A stretch of DNA of 12,148 bases from Burkholderiaceae bacterium (GTDB lineage Bacteria; Pseudomonadota; Gammaproteobacteria; Burkholderiales; Burkholderiaceae): assembly GCA_030151165.1 (NCBI GenBank), contig JASLEM010000209.1, forward strand, positions 1 through 12,148, read 5' to 3'. The notes beneath the pieces were generated by a model. The model did not search any database and was not told the origin of the DNA. It was given only the letters and a program-made list of their open reading frames with translations. Of the stretch, positions 1 to 7,383 are shown one piece after another (the stretch's first letter is position 1; each line of letters begins with the position of its first letter). A program made the translations under genes and the position numbers.

Positions 1-1095
<1,095 letters not shown>

Positions 1096-1125
1096 GTGGT
1101 GTCCGTAGCTTCCCGATCAAAGTCT

Positions 1126-1644
1126 TCAACGCGAGCGCCGTGCGAGCGCCACCCAATACACAGTCAGGCACCCGGCCAGCGTCACCAGCAGCGCTGGCCA
1201 CACGATCGGGTGCAATATCCTTCCTGCCGCGGCCAGCATCGCCACGGTGCAGATCATCTTTGCCGAAGTCCAACCCAACAGGTTCACCGCCGTCGCCATC
1301 GGCGACCTGCTGTCGGCCATGCGCGTCGCGCCGCGTGCCATCAGGGCGCCAGGGATGACTGCCGTGGCGGCTCCATACAGAGCCGACCACAACGCAGGCC
1401 ATCCGAACGCGAGCCCGACCAGCAGCGAGATGACGGCGCCGGTCTCGACCTGCACCAACACGACGCGCCAGGGCGCCGGAGCGGTCCGCTGGTCGCGAAA
1501 CGCCTCGGCTTCCTGCGCCGACAGCCGGCGCGGCAATGGATCCTCGTCGTCCCAGTTCGCAGCATTGAACGCGCGCGGCTCGGCATCCAGGCCGGGCTGC
1601 GGGACGGAACTCTCGTGCTGCGTAGCGGAACTCGGGGGATTCAT
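1126..1644 (-). CDS. atpI: ATP synthase subunit I (AtpI)
   Basis: This is the small membrane protein at the head of bacterial atp operons, implicated in c-ring assembly and not an essential enzyme component. Four hydrophobic segments lie at about residues 60-80, 84-106, 118-140 and 145-166. The motif ALYGAATAVIPGALMARGATRM is typical of the family's second helix, and the third helix contains the usual small-residue and lysine pattern (GWTSAKM). I chose ATG 1644 (172 aa). An in-frame GTG at 1704 would add 20 residues, but a hairpin lies in that stretch. The soluble N-terminus of about 55 residues is long, polar and acidic (NWDDEDPLPRR), longer than in gammaproteobacterial AtpI. Its position directly before atpB supports the assignment. 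Confidence 0.85.
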   Translation of the reverse strand: MNPPSSATQHESSVPQPGLDAEPRAFNAANWDDEDPLPRRLSAQEAEAFRDQRTAPAPWRVVLVQVETGAVISLLVGLAFGWPALWSALYGAATAVIPGALMARGATRMADSRSPMATAVNLLGWTSAKMICTVAMLAAAGRILHPIVWPALLVTLAGCLTVYWVALARRSR

Positions 1645-1674
1645 CGGGATCTCAAGGTTCTGACCGTCGGCACC

Positions 1675-1691
1675 CTCCGGAAGAACCGGAG
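1675..1691. other. perfect hairpin upstream of atpI
   Basis: CTCCGG and CCGGAG (1675-1680 and 1686-1691) form a perfect 6-bp stem around a 5-base loop. It lies 30-47 bases upstream of the chosen atpI start, within the leader of the atp transcript. There is no T-tract, so it is not a standard terminator. A leader or mRNA-stability role is possible but unproven. Confidence 0.35.
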
Positions 1692-1763
1692 AACGCCGAC
1701 GCACCTGCGGGGCAACAAACTGACTTGCCTGAAAAACCCGCCTAAGTTGAACTAAGCCTGTCG

Positions 1764-1769
1764 ATTCTA
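1764..1769 (-). promoter_or_regulatory. candidate -10 element for the atp operon
   Basis: The minus strand reads TAGAAT here, one mismatch from the sigma-70 -10 consensus, about 120 bases upstream of the atpI start in the 256-bp gap to the cytochrome b gene. No convincing -35 was found at 16-18 bp spacing (TTTCCC at best), so this is only a candidate. Nothing else was recognised between 1705 and 1900 except short GC-rich dyads such as CCGGGCTTTCCCGG near 1786-1799. Confidence 0.3.
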
Positions 1770-1900
1770 ACCCGAAAGGGTGCGCCCGGGAAAGCCCGGT
1801 GCACCACCAACGTCACGTGCGACGCCCGGTCGCAAGGGTCGCGACAGGGATGGCCAGCGGCCGTTCAGGTGGTCCGGCCTCGTGCGCGGGGGCGGTCCGC

Positions 1901-2599
1901 TCAGCCCGCGGCCCGCACCATCCACCAGACGGCGGCCGCCGCCAGCCCCCAGATCGCGAGCGCCAGCAGGCGCGTCGCGGCGGTGTCGCGGCTCGCGCGC
2001 GGCGCGGGCCCTTGCGCCGGCGCCGGCTTGTCGCCGGACCACATCGCGCGAACGAGCGGGTCGCGCCGGCGCCACGCATGCCAGCCGATCGCGGCCACGT
2101 GCAGCGCGATCAGCGCGAAGATCAGGTCCGCGCCCCAGCCCGCATGCCAGCCGCTCGCGCGCTTCGCGAGATGCGAGCCCACGCGCGCGTTCAACGGTCC
2201 GGTGGTGGCGATGTCGTCGTCGGCGACGAGGCCCGTCGCCACCTGCACCGACAGCAGCAGCAGGAACGCCCAGACCGACAACGTCCCGAGCGGGTTGTGG
2301 CCGACCTCGCCCGCGGCGGCGCCCGAGCGGAGGTAGCGCACGAGGCGCCGCGGCCCCGGCATGAACTGCGCGAAGCGCGACCAGTGCCCGCCGACGAGCC
2401 CCCAGACCCAGCGGAACACGAGCAGCGACATCGCCGCCTCGCCGCACACCAGGTGCCACGCCATCCAGTCGCCGCCGACTTCGGCCGTGACGATCGCCGC
2501 CGTCACCACCGTCGCGAGCGCCGCGTGGAAGACGCGCGTCGGCAGGTCCCAGACACGGACGGAGGAACGGGCGGCAGGCGTGGATTCGTTCACGGACAT
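1901..2599 (-). CDS. membrane cytochrome b561 family protein
   Basis: This is a b-type cytochrome of the Ni-hydrogenase/b561 family that moves electrons between the quinone pool and a periplasmic haem protein. With ATG 2599 it has 232 residues. The N-terminal signature VRVWDLPTRVFHAAL gives H25 in the first helix, and WMAWHLVCGEA gives H49. GHNPLG (100-105) opens the third helix. The fourth helix begins near WHAGWGADLIFALIALHVA, with H152 and H167. Each His is a plausible haem ligand. A final hydrophobic stretch (about 212-230) suggests an extra C-terminal helix. An upstream TTG at 2656 would add 19 residues that do not match the family. It is transcribed away from the cytochrome c' gene, its likely partner. 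It is followed on the same strand by atpI. Confidence 0.88.
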   Translation of the reverse strand: MSVNESTPAARSSVRVWDLPTRVFHAALATVVTAAIVTAEVGGDWMAWHLVCGEAAMSLLVFRWVWGLVGGHWSRFAQFMPGPRRLVRYLRSGAAAGEVGHNPLGTLSVWAFLLLLSVQVATGLVADDDIATTGPLNARVGSHLAKRASGWHAGWGADLIFALIALHVAAIGWHAWRRRDPLVRAMWSGDKPAPAQGPAPRASRDTAATRLLALAIWGLAAAAVWWMVRAAG

Positions 2600-2659
2600 C
2601 ACGCGGCGCAGTCTAGCGGAGGCATCCGCCGATACACCGCCCACGTATCCGATCAAGTT

Positions 2660-2699
2660 CCGTACACTCTGCGTCGCACGCGCCGCGCAGACGGTACGG
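2660..2699. promoter_or_regulatory. imperfect dyad in the cytochrome b / cytochrome c' divergent region
   Basis: Arms 2660-2673 and 2686-2699 are inverted copies matching at 12 of 14 positions, separated by 12 bases. The left arm contains TACACT (2663-2668), a possible -10 for the plus-strand cytochrome c' gene, though no good -35 precedes it. The element could be an operator or a leader hairpin. The seen fact is the symmetry; the function is inference. Confidence 0.4.
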
Positions 2700-2727
2700 C
2701 TTCCCCCGACAACTCAGGAGTCGATCG

Positions 2728-3183
2728 ATGAAAGCCTGGATGCTCACCGCGAGCGCGGTCGCGAGTCTCCTCGCCTGCGGCACGGCCGCGGCCCAGTTCA
2801 AGAACGCCGACGACGCGATCGAATATCGCCAGGGCGCGCTCACCGTGATGGGCAACCACTTCGGCCGCATCGGCGCGATGGCCGGCAACAAGGTGCCGTT
2901 CGACGCGAAGACGGTGCAGGCCAACGCCGAACTCGTCGCGACGCTGGCGAAGCTGCCGTGGTCGGCCTTCGTCGAGGGCAGCGACAAGGGCGACACCAAC
3001 GCCAAGCCCGAGATCTGGTCGCAGCCCGACAAGTTCAAGGCCGACGCGCAGAGGCTGCAGGACGCCACCGCGAAGCTGCTCGAGGCCGCGCGCGGCGGCA
3101 ACCAGGACGCCGTCAAGGCCGCGTTCGGCGTCGCCGGCGAGGCCTGCAAGACCTGCCACGACGACTTCCGCAAGAAGCACTGA
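2728..3183 (+). CDS. class II cytochrome c' family protein
   Basis: This is a periplasmic four-helix-bundle c-type cytochrome of the cytochrome c'/c556 group. Its 151 residues start with a Sec signal peptide (hydrophobic 4-18, AAA-Q cleavage near 22/23). The haem-attachment motif CKTCH is at 140-144, close to the C-terminus as expected for class II cytochromes, with H144 as proximal ligand. The helix A region AIEYRQGALTVMGNHFGRI contains M41, which could be a sixth ligand (c556-like). If it is not, the protein would be a five-coordinate c'; this is undecided. AGGAG lies 7 bases before the ATG. It is divergent from the b561 gene, suggesting an electron-transfer pair. Family is certain, physiological role is not (electron carrier or NO/stress binding). 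Confidence 0.93.
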   Translation: MKAWMLTASAVASLLACGTAAAQFKNADDAIEYRQGALTVMGNHFGRIGAMAGNKVPFDAKTVQANAELVATLAKLPWSAFVEGSDKGDTNAKPEIWSQPDKFKADAQRLQDATAKLLEAARGGNQDAVKAAFGVAGEACKTCHDDFRKKH

Positions 3184-3209
3184 TCGCCACGCGCGGCCAG
3201 TGCCGCGCC

Positions 3210-3269
3210 GTGTCGGCGCATGTGTCGACATCCGTGTCGACGTCCGTGTCGACCTGTGTGTCGATTGAA
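3210..3269 (+). repeat. five degenerate 12-bp tandem units
   Basis: Five head-to-tail units begin with GTGTCG at 3210, 3222, 3234, 3246 and 3258. The central two are almost identical (GTGTCGACATCC and GTGTCGACGTCC) and the outer ones diverge. The array starts 27 bases after the cytochrome c' stop and is not inside a credible gene. Each of the central three units carries the palindrome GTCGAC. Confidence 0.8.
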
Positions 3270-3275
3270 ATACCC

Positions 3276-3290
3276 GGCCGCTTTGCGGCC
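3276..3290. terminator. hairpin after cytochrome c' (terminator-like, no T-tract)
   Basis: GGCCGC, TTT, GCGGCC form a perfect 6-bp stem with a 3-base loop, between the 12-bp repeats and the next gene. There is no T-run on either strand, so factor-independent termination is doubtful. Confidence 0.3.
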
Positions 3291-3316
3291 CCGCGCTGCC
3301 GCCGTAGACTCCCGCC

Positions 3317-3697
3317 ATGCGCACGCCGCCCACCGCCCTGCGACCCTCGCTCGCCGCCCGCCGATTCGGCCTGCGGCTGGCGTTGTTCGCGATGCTGGCG
3401 CTGGCGATGGTGCCGACGTTCTCGCGCCTGCTGCAGCCCGTCGGGTTCAACGATTTCGCGACGCTGTGCGTGTCGCCGTCGTCCTCGTCCGGCTCGACGC
3501 CCGACGCGCACGACACCAACGACGCCTGCGCGCTGTGCTCGCTCGCGCACACCGCGCCCGCGATCGGCGCCGCCGCTGCGGTACGGGTCGCCGTCGTTCC
3601 CTACGCGCCACCCGCGCCCGCCGCACCCGCGGCGGTGCGCACGCGGGTCGCGCAATCGCGCGCGCCGGGCGCCCGCGCGCCGCCCTTCACGGCCTGA
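3317..3697 (+). CDS. DUF2946-like small Cys/His protein
   Basis: This 126-residue protein has a basic N-terminus, one hydrophobic segment (about 19-38) that may be a signal or anchor, and a short central part with C51 and the motif CALCSLAH (C71, C74, H78). A TM or signal segment followed by a C-x2-C plus His pattern and an Ala/Pro-rich tail is the usual make-up of DUF2946 proteins. These are often found near copper-handling and TonB-receptor genes, but their reaction is not known. No clear Shine-Dalgarno precedes ATG 3317. The C-terminal 30 residues are low complexity. It lies upstream of a beta-barrel-like gene on the same strand, with a 241-bp gap (3698-3938) in which I see no gene. Metal binding is inference. 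Confidence 0.6.
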   Translation: MRTPPTALRPSLAARRFGLRLALFAMLALAMVPTFSRLLQPVGFNDFATLCVSPSSSSGSTPDAHDTNDACALCSLAHTAPAIGAAAAVRVAVVPYAPPAPAAPAAVRTRVAQSRAPGARAPPFTA

Positions 3698-3938
3698 CGC
3701 GCGCGGCCTGAGCGCCACGTCGCACGCGCTTCCCGCGCAGGTGCGACGCTTGCCTCCGTCCGCGCACCGCGCTCATCCCCGATCCCGATCCTGATCGCGG
3801 CTCCGCCACGTCGACCCGTTCGACGCGTCGCCGCGCATCACCCGCATCGCCACTCGACCCCGAGGCCCGCGCGCAGCCGTCCGTCGACGCCTGACGTCCC
3901 GACGCCGTGCGCGAGCCCGCACACGAACGATTTCGACC

Positions 3939-4928
3939 ATGTCCTCCCTCGCCATTTCCGCGGGCCGCGCGCCCGCACGCCTTCGCCTCGCCCTCGCGGC
4001 CGCCGCCCTCGCCGGCACGTCGGCCGGCGCCCTCGCCTGCTCGACCTGCGGCTGCACGCTCAACGCCGACTGGGCCACGCAAGGCCTGACCAGCCGCACC
4101 GGCTGGACAGCCGACCTGCGCTACGACTTCTTCAACCAGAACGACCTGCGCAGCGGCACCGGCCGCGTCGACAAGAGCGCGCTCACGTTCCCGAACGACG
4201 ACGAGATCCAGCAGCACACCGTCAACCGCACCGCGACGCTGACGCTGGACTACGGCATCAACGCCGACTGGGGCGTCACCGCGACGCTGCCGTGGACCGA
4301 GCGCCGCCACACGACGATCGCGCCCGGCGACACCGACATCTCCACCTCGCGCTCGAACGCGATCGGCGACGCCCGCGTGATCGCGCGCTACATGGGCTTC
4401 TCGGTGGCGCAGGACTGGGGGCTGCAGTTCGGCCTGAAGCTGCCGACGGGGCAATCGCACAGCGTCGACTTCGACGCCGGCCCGCAACAAGGCGAGCTGC
4501 TCGATCGCGGCCTGCAGCCCGGCACCGGCTCGACCGACCTGCTGCTCGGCGCGTTCAAGTTCGGCACGCTCGGCGAGACCGCCGACTGGTTCGGCCAGGC
4601 GCAGCTGCAGGTGCCAATCGCCCACGACAGCGGGTTCCGCCCCGGCCTCGGCGGCAACGTCACCGTCGGCGCGCGCTATCGCGGCTTCGAGCATGTCGTG
4701 CCGCAGGCGCAGTTCAACGCTCGCGTCGAGGGCCGCGAGAGCGGCAGCGAGGCCGACCAGCCGAACTCGGGCGCCACGCTCGTCTACTTCAGCCCCGGCG
4801 CGGCGTTCCCGATCAACGAGAAGACCAGCGTCTACGTCTTCGGCCAGGTGCCGGTCTGGCAGCGCGTGAACGGGTTGCAGCTCGAGCCGAAGTGGAGCGC
4901 CTCGGCGGGCGTGCACGTCGCGTTCTGA
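3939..4928 (+). CDS. exported beta-barrel-like transporter protein with CxxCxC N-terminus
   Basis: This 329-residue protein has a twin-arginine-free signal peptide (basic then hydrophobic 13-33, cleavage after A31-L32-A33). The mature protein would begin CSTCGCTLNADW, with C34, C37 and C39. The remainder is a run of alternating amphipathic strands rich in aromatic and Gly residues (for example WTADLRYDFFNQ, TATLTLDYGIN, WGLQFGLKLPTG). It ends in a C-terminal phenylalanine (VHVAF), the usual outer-membrane barrel signal. It resembles the broad 'transporter/MetA-pathway of phenol degradation' outer-membrane family; no substrate can be assigned. The Cys cluster is unusual for a barrel and suggests metal or haem contact. 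No strong ribosome site is visible. The upstream DUF2946-like gene is the likely partner. Confidence 0.7.
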   Translation: MSSLAISAGRAPARLRLALAAAALAGTSAGALACSTCGCTLNADWATQGLTSRTGWTADLRYDFFNQNDLRSGTGRVDKSALTFPNDDEIQQHTVNRTATLTLDYGINADWGVTATLPWTERRHTTIAPGDTDISTSRSNAIGDARVIARYMGFSVAQDWGLQFGLKLPTGQSHSVDFDAGPQQGELLDRGLQPGTGSTDLLLGAFKFGTLGETADWFGQAQLQVPIAHDSGFRPGLGGNVTVGARYRGFEHVVPQAQFNARVEGRESGSEADQPNSGATLVYFSPGAAFPINEKTSVYVFGQVPVWQRVNGLQLEPKWSASAGVHVAF

Positions 4929-4942
4929 CCCGCGGGCGCGGG

Positions 4943-4971
4943 CGTCACGCACACGGGGCGTGCGCGTGACG
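4943..4971 (+). terminator. hairpin after the barrel gene
   Basis: CGTCACGC and GCGTGACG (4943-4950, 4964-4971) form an 8-bp perfect stem that can extend inward with a 2-base bulge. It lies 14 bases past the stop at 4928. No T-tract follows, so it is only a terminator candidate. Confidence 0.35.
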
Positions 4972-5061
4972 TGCGCGCAGCGCCCGCCTGCGCCAGAATC
5001 CGCCACCGCCGCGCGCATCGATCGCGCGGCTTGTCCGCCGCCCACCCGTTCGCCGACTCCG

Positions 5062-5940
5062 ATGCGCCACGGCCCGACCCTGTCCCGCATCGTCGCCGGC
5101 GCGTGGCGCATGGCCGACTGGAACTTCAGCATCGACGAGCGCGTCCGCTGGATCGAGTCCTGCCTCGACCTCGGCATCACCACGTTCGACCACGCCGACA
5201 TCTACGGCGGCTACGCCGTCGAAGCGCTGTTCGGCGAGGCGCTCGCCGCGACGCCGGGGCTGCGCGAGCGGATGCAGATCGTCACGAAGTGCGGCATCCG
5301 CATGGTCTCGCCGGCGCGGCCCGCGCATCGGCTCGGGCACTACGACACCTCGGCTGCGCACGTCGAGCAGTCGGTCGACCGCTCGCTCGCGAACCTGCGC
5401 ACCAACCATCTCGACGTGCTGCTGATCCACCGCCCCGACGCGCTGATGGACGCCGACGCCCTCGCCGCCACCTTCGAGCGCCTGCGCGCCGCCGGCAAGG
5501 TGCGCCACTTCGGCGTCTCCAACTTCACGCCGTCGCAGTTCGCGCTGCTGCACCGCCGCTTCCCGCTGGTCACCAACCAGGTCGAGTGCTCGCCGCTGCA
5601 CATCGCGCCGTTCCACGACGGCACGCTCGACCAGGCGCAGGATCTCGGCGTCGCGCCGATGATCTGGTCGGCCCTCGCCGGCGGCCGCCTCTTCACCGGC
5701 GACGACCCCGACGCGCGCCGCGTCCGCGCCGTCCTCGAACGCATCGCCGCCGAGCGCGGCCTCGGCGTCACGACGCTCGTCTACGCCTGGCTCCTGCGCC
5801 ACCCCGCCCGCCTGATCCCGCTGACCGGCTCGCGCCGCATCGACGCGATGCGCGAGGCGACCGTGGCGCTGGACGTCGAGATCGATGCACAGACGTGGTA
5901 CGAGATCTGGGTGGCGGGAAACGGCGCACCGGCACCGTGA
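5062..5940 (+). CDS. aldo/keto reductase (YdhF-like)
   Basis: This is a cytosolic NADPH-type oxidoreductase with a TIM barrel, reducing carbonyls of unknown identity. From ATG 5062 it has 292 residues, matching E. coli YdhF length and its opening (LSRIVAGAWRMADW). An in-frame GTG further upstream would add about 34 unrelated residues. The catalytic tetrad is visible: D43 and Y48 in FDHADIYGGY, K76 in VTKCGI, H123 in LLIHRPD. FGVSNF (150-155) and NQVECS (172-177) follow, and PLTGSRR near the C-terminus binds the cofactor phosphate. No Shine-Dalgarno is evident. It stands alone on the plus strand, 133 bases after the barrel gene and convergent with the amino-acid cluster; no functional link to either is apparent. 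Confidence 0.92.
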   Translation: MRHGPTLSRIVAGAWRMADWNFSIDERVRWIESCLDLGITTFDHADIYGGYAVEALFGEALAATPGLRERMQIVTKCGIRMVSPARPAHRLGHYDTSAAHVEQSVDRSLANLRTNHLDVLLIHRPDALMDADALAATFERLRAAGKVRHFGVSNFTPSQFALLHRRFPLVTNQVECSPLHIAPFHDGTLDQAQDLGVAPMIWSALAGGRLFTGDDPDARRVRAVLERIAAERGLGVTTLVYAWLLRHPARLIPLTGSRRIDAMREATVALDVEIDAQTWYEIWVAGNGAPAP

Positions 5941-6022
5941 ATCGAAGCCCCACGGTCGCTGGCGCTCCCTGCCCCCGAAAGCCCGGCCGCGACCGGCCCG
6001 GCAGAGCCGGTTCCCGCGCTCC

Positions 6023-6047
6023 CTCGAACGCCTTCGGCCGGTTCGAG
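6023..6047. terminator. hairpin between convergent genes
   Basis: CTCGAAC and GTTCGAG (6023-6029, 6041-6047) are perfect 7-bp arms, with an inner GCC-TTC-GGC stem and a 2-base bulge. It sits between the convergent aldo/keto reductase and AlaX genes, where a bidirectional terminator is expected. There is no T-tract on either side. Confidence 0.4.
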
Positions 6048-6088
6048 CGGCAGCGCCGGTCGGCGCCGAGCCCTGGCGGGCGCAGGCG

Positions 6089-6802
6089 TCACGCCTTGAA
6101 TGCCAGCACCACCCGCCGCGTCGACGCCGACTTCTTCTCGATCTTGCGCACGACCAGCGCGCCGATCTCCGCCGTGTTCGACACGTGCGTGCCGCCGCAC
6201 GGTTGCAGGTCGACGCCCTCGATCTCCAGCAGGCGCACGCGGCCGGTGCCGCGCGGGGGTTGCACGCTCATGCTGCGCACGAGTTGCGGGTTGGCGTCGA
6301 GCTCGGCGTCGCTGATCCAGCGCTGCGTGACCGGATGCGCCCCGGCGACGAGGCGCGCCAGGCCGTCCTCGATCGCGGCCTTGTCGAGCGGGTCGGTCAT
6401 GTGGAAGTCGAGGCGCGCGTAGTCGGCGGTGATCGAGCAGCCGTCGACCGGATGCGGGATCAGCGCGCAGAGCAGGTGCGTCGCGGTGTGGAAGCGCATG
6501 TGGGCGCGGCGGCGGTCGACGTCGATGCGCGCGGTCACGACGTCGCCGACGCGCAGCGCCGCGGCGGCGCCCGCGTCGGCGGGCACGTGCACGATCTCGC
6601 CGGGAGCGTCGCCCTTGCGCGTGTCGGCGATCGCCACGACGCGGCCGTCGGCCAGCGCCAGCTCGCCGCGGTCGCCGGCCTGGCCGCCGCCGTGCGGGTA
6701 GAAGACGGTGCGATCGAGCTGCACGCCGCGCTCGTCGACGCGCGTGACGCGCGCGTCGCAGTGCGTGAGCGTGGCGTCGGCGCGGAAGAGTTCGTCGGTC
6801 AT
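6089..6802 (-). CDS. AlaX-type alanyl-tRNA editing protein
   Basis: This is a freestanding trans-editing hydrolase that removes wrongly attached Ser or Gly from tRNA(Ala) in the cytosol, related to the AlaRS editing domain. It is 237 residues, the medium AlaX size. FYPHGGGQAGDRG (34-46) matches the N-terminal barrel motif. The zinc site is intact: HTATH (H105, H109) and C202-GGT-H206. ATG 6802 has an AAAGGA ribosome site about 7 bases upstream; the open frame continues far upstream but that part is antisense overlap with other genes. It is the last gene of the minus-strand amino-acid cluster, 38 bases after the GNAT gene, so probably co-transcribed. The H-x3-H/C-x3-H set makes the call firm; the amino acid actually edited is unknown. 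Confidence 0.93.
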   Translation of the reverse strand: MTDELFRADATLTHCDARVTRVDERGVQLDRTVFYPHGGGQAGDRGELALADGRVVAIADTRKGDAPGEIVHVPADAGAAAALRVGDVVTARIDVDRRRAHMRFHTATHLLCALIPHPVDGCSITADYARLDFHMTDPLDKAAIEDGLARLVAGAHPVTQRWISDAELDANPQLVRSMSVQPPRGTGRVRLLEIEGVDLQPCGGTHVSNTAEIGALVVRKIEKKSASTRRVVLAFKA

Positions 6803-6840
6803 CGTCGTGTCCTTTCGAATCGTCGATACGGCATCGGGTA

Positions 6841-7365
6841 TCAGGCGAGCAGCTTGCTCATCACCACGCTGCGATAGGCCTTGCCGTCCCATTGCACGTG
6901 GCCGACTTCGCGGTAGCCGAGCCGCGCATAGAAGGCGACGAGGTGCGTGGCGGGCTCGGCGGTGTCGAGCGCGAGCTCGCGAAAGCCCTGTTCTCGCGCC
7001 CAATGCTCGGCGCACGCCACCAGCCGCCGGCCGATGCCGCCGCCCTGCAGCGACGGATCGACGGCGAACTGGTGGAGGCACGCGACGCCGGCGCGCGTGA
7101 ACCAGGCGCAGTCGTTCGCCTCGTAGGTCGGGTGCACGAGCACGGTCGCGACGAGGCGGCCGTCGAGCGTCGCGACGAAGCAGGTGCCGCTGCCGATGCG
7201 ACGCCGCGTGACGTCGGCCGGCTGGTCGATCGCGGTGTAGTTCAGGCCCATCGCGCCGAGGCGGGCGTAGGCGCGATGCAGCAGCGCGGTGAGCTCGTCG
7301 ATCGAGTCCGTGGGCGCGAGCCGGCGGATGTCGGGCTCGGCGGTCGGCAGGGCGGAAGTCGTCAT
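6841..7365 (-). CDS. GNAT-family N-acetyltransferase
   Basis: This cytosolic acetyl-CoA-dependent transferase has 174 residues. Motif A is clear: LHQFAVDPSLQGGGIGRRLV, with the pyrophosphate loop QGGGIG at 107-112. FYARLGYREVG (145-155) is motif B, and the ending WDGKAYRSVVMSKLL is the usual last strand pair of the fold. Substrate specificity cannot be read from the sequence, but its place between a PhzF-like gene (18-base gap) and AlaX suggests a small amino compound or amino acid rather than a ribosomal protein. No strong Shine-Dalgarno is present, and translational coupling to the upstream gene is likely. Confidence 0.87.
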   Translation of the reverse strand: MTTSALPTAEPDIRRLAPTDSIDELTALLHRAYARLGAMGLNYTAIDQPADVTRRRIGSGTCFVATLDGRLVATVLVHPTYEANDCAWFTRAGVACLHQFAVDPSLQGGGIGRRLVACAEHWAREQGFRELALDTAEPATHLVAFYARLGYREVGHVQWDGKAYRSVVMSKLLA

Positions 7366-7383
7366 GGGCGCAGTATCCCGAAA

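Noticed and set aside
1901..2656. Start of cytochrome b561 at TTG 2656
   Set aside because: The extra 19 residues do not match the family; ATG 2599 gives the normal opening just before VRVWDLPTR.
3210..3269. Possible CRISPR-like array
   Set aside because: Units are only 12 bp, contiguous with no spacers, and no cas gene is near.
3698..3938. Short frames in the gap between the DUF2946-like and barrel genes
   Set aside because: No ribosome site, motif or hydrophobic segment distinguishes any of them; I see no gene there.
3687..5201. Minus-strand open frame of 504 codons
   Set aside because: Its translation is an Arg/Ala/Glu/Gly-rich shadow of the barrel protein and the start of the aldo/keto reductase.
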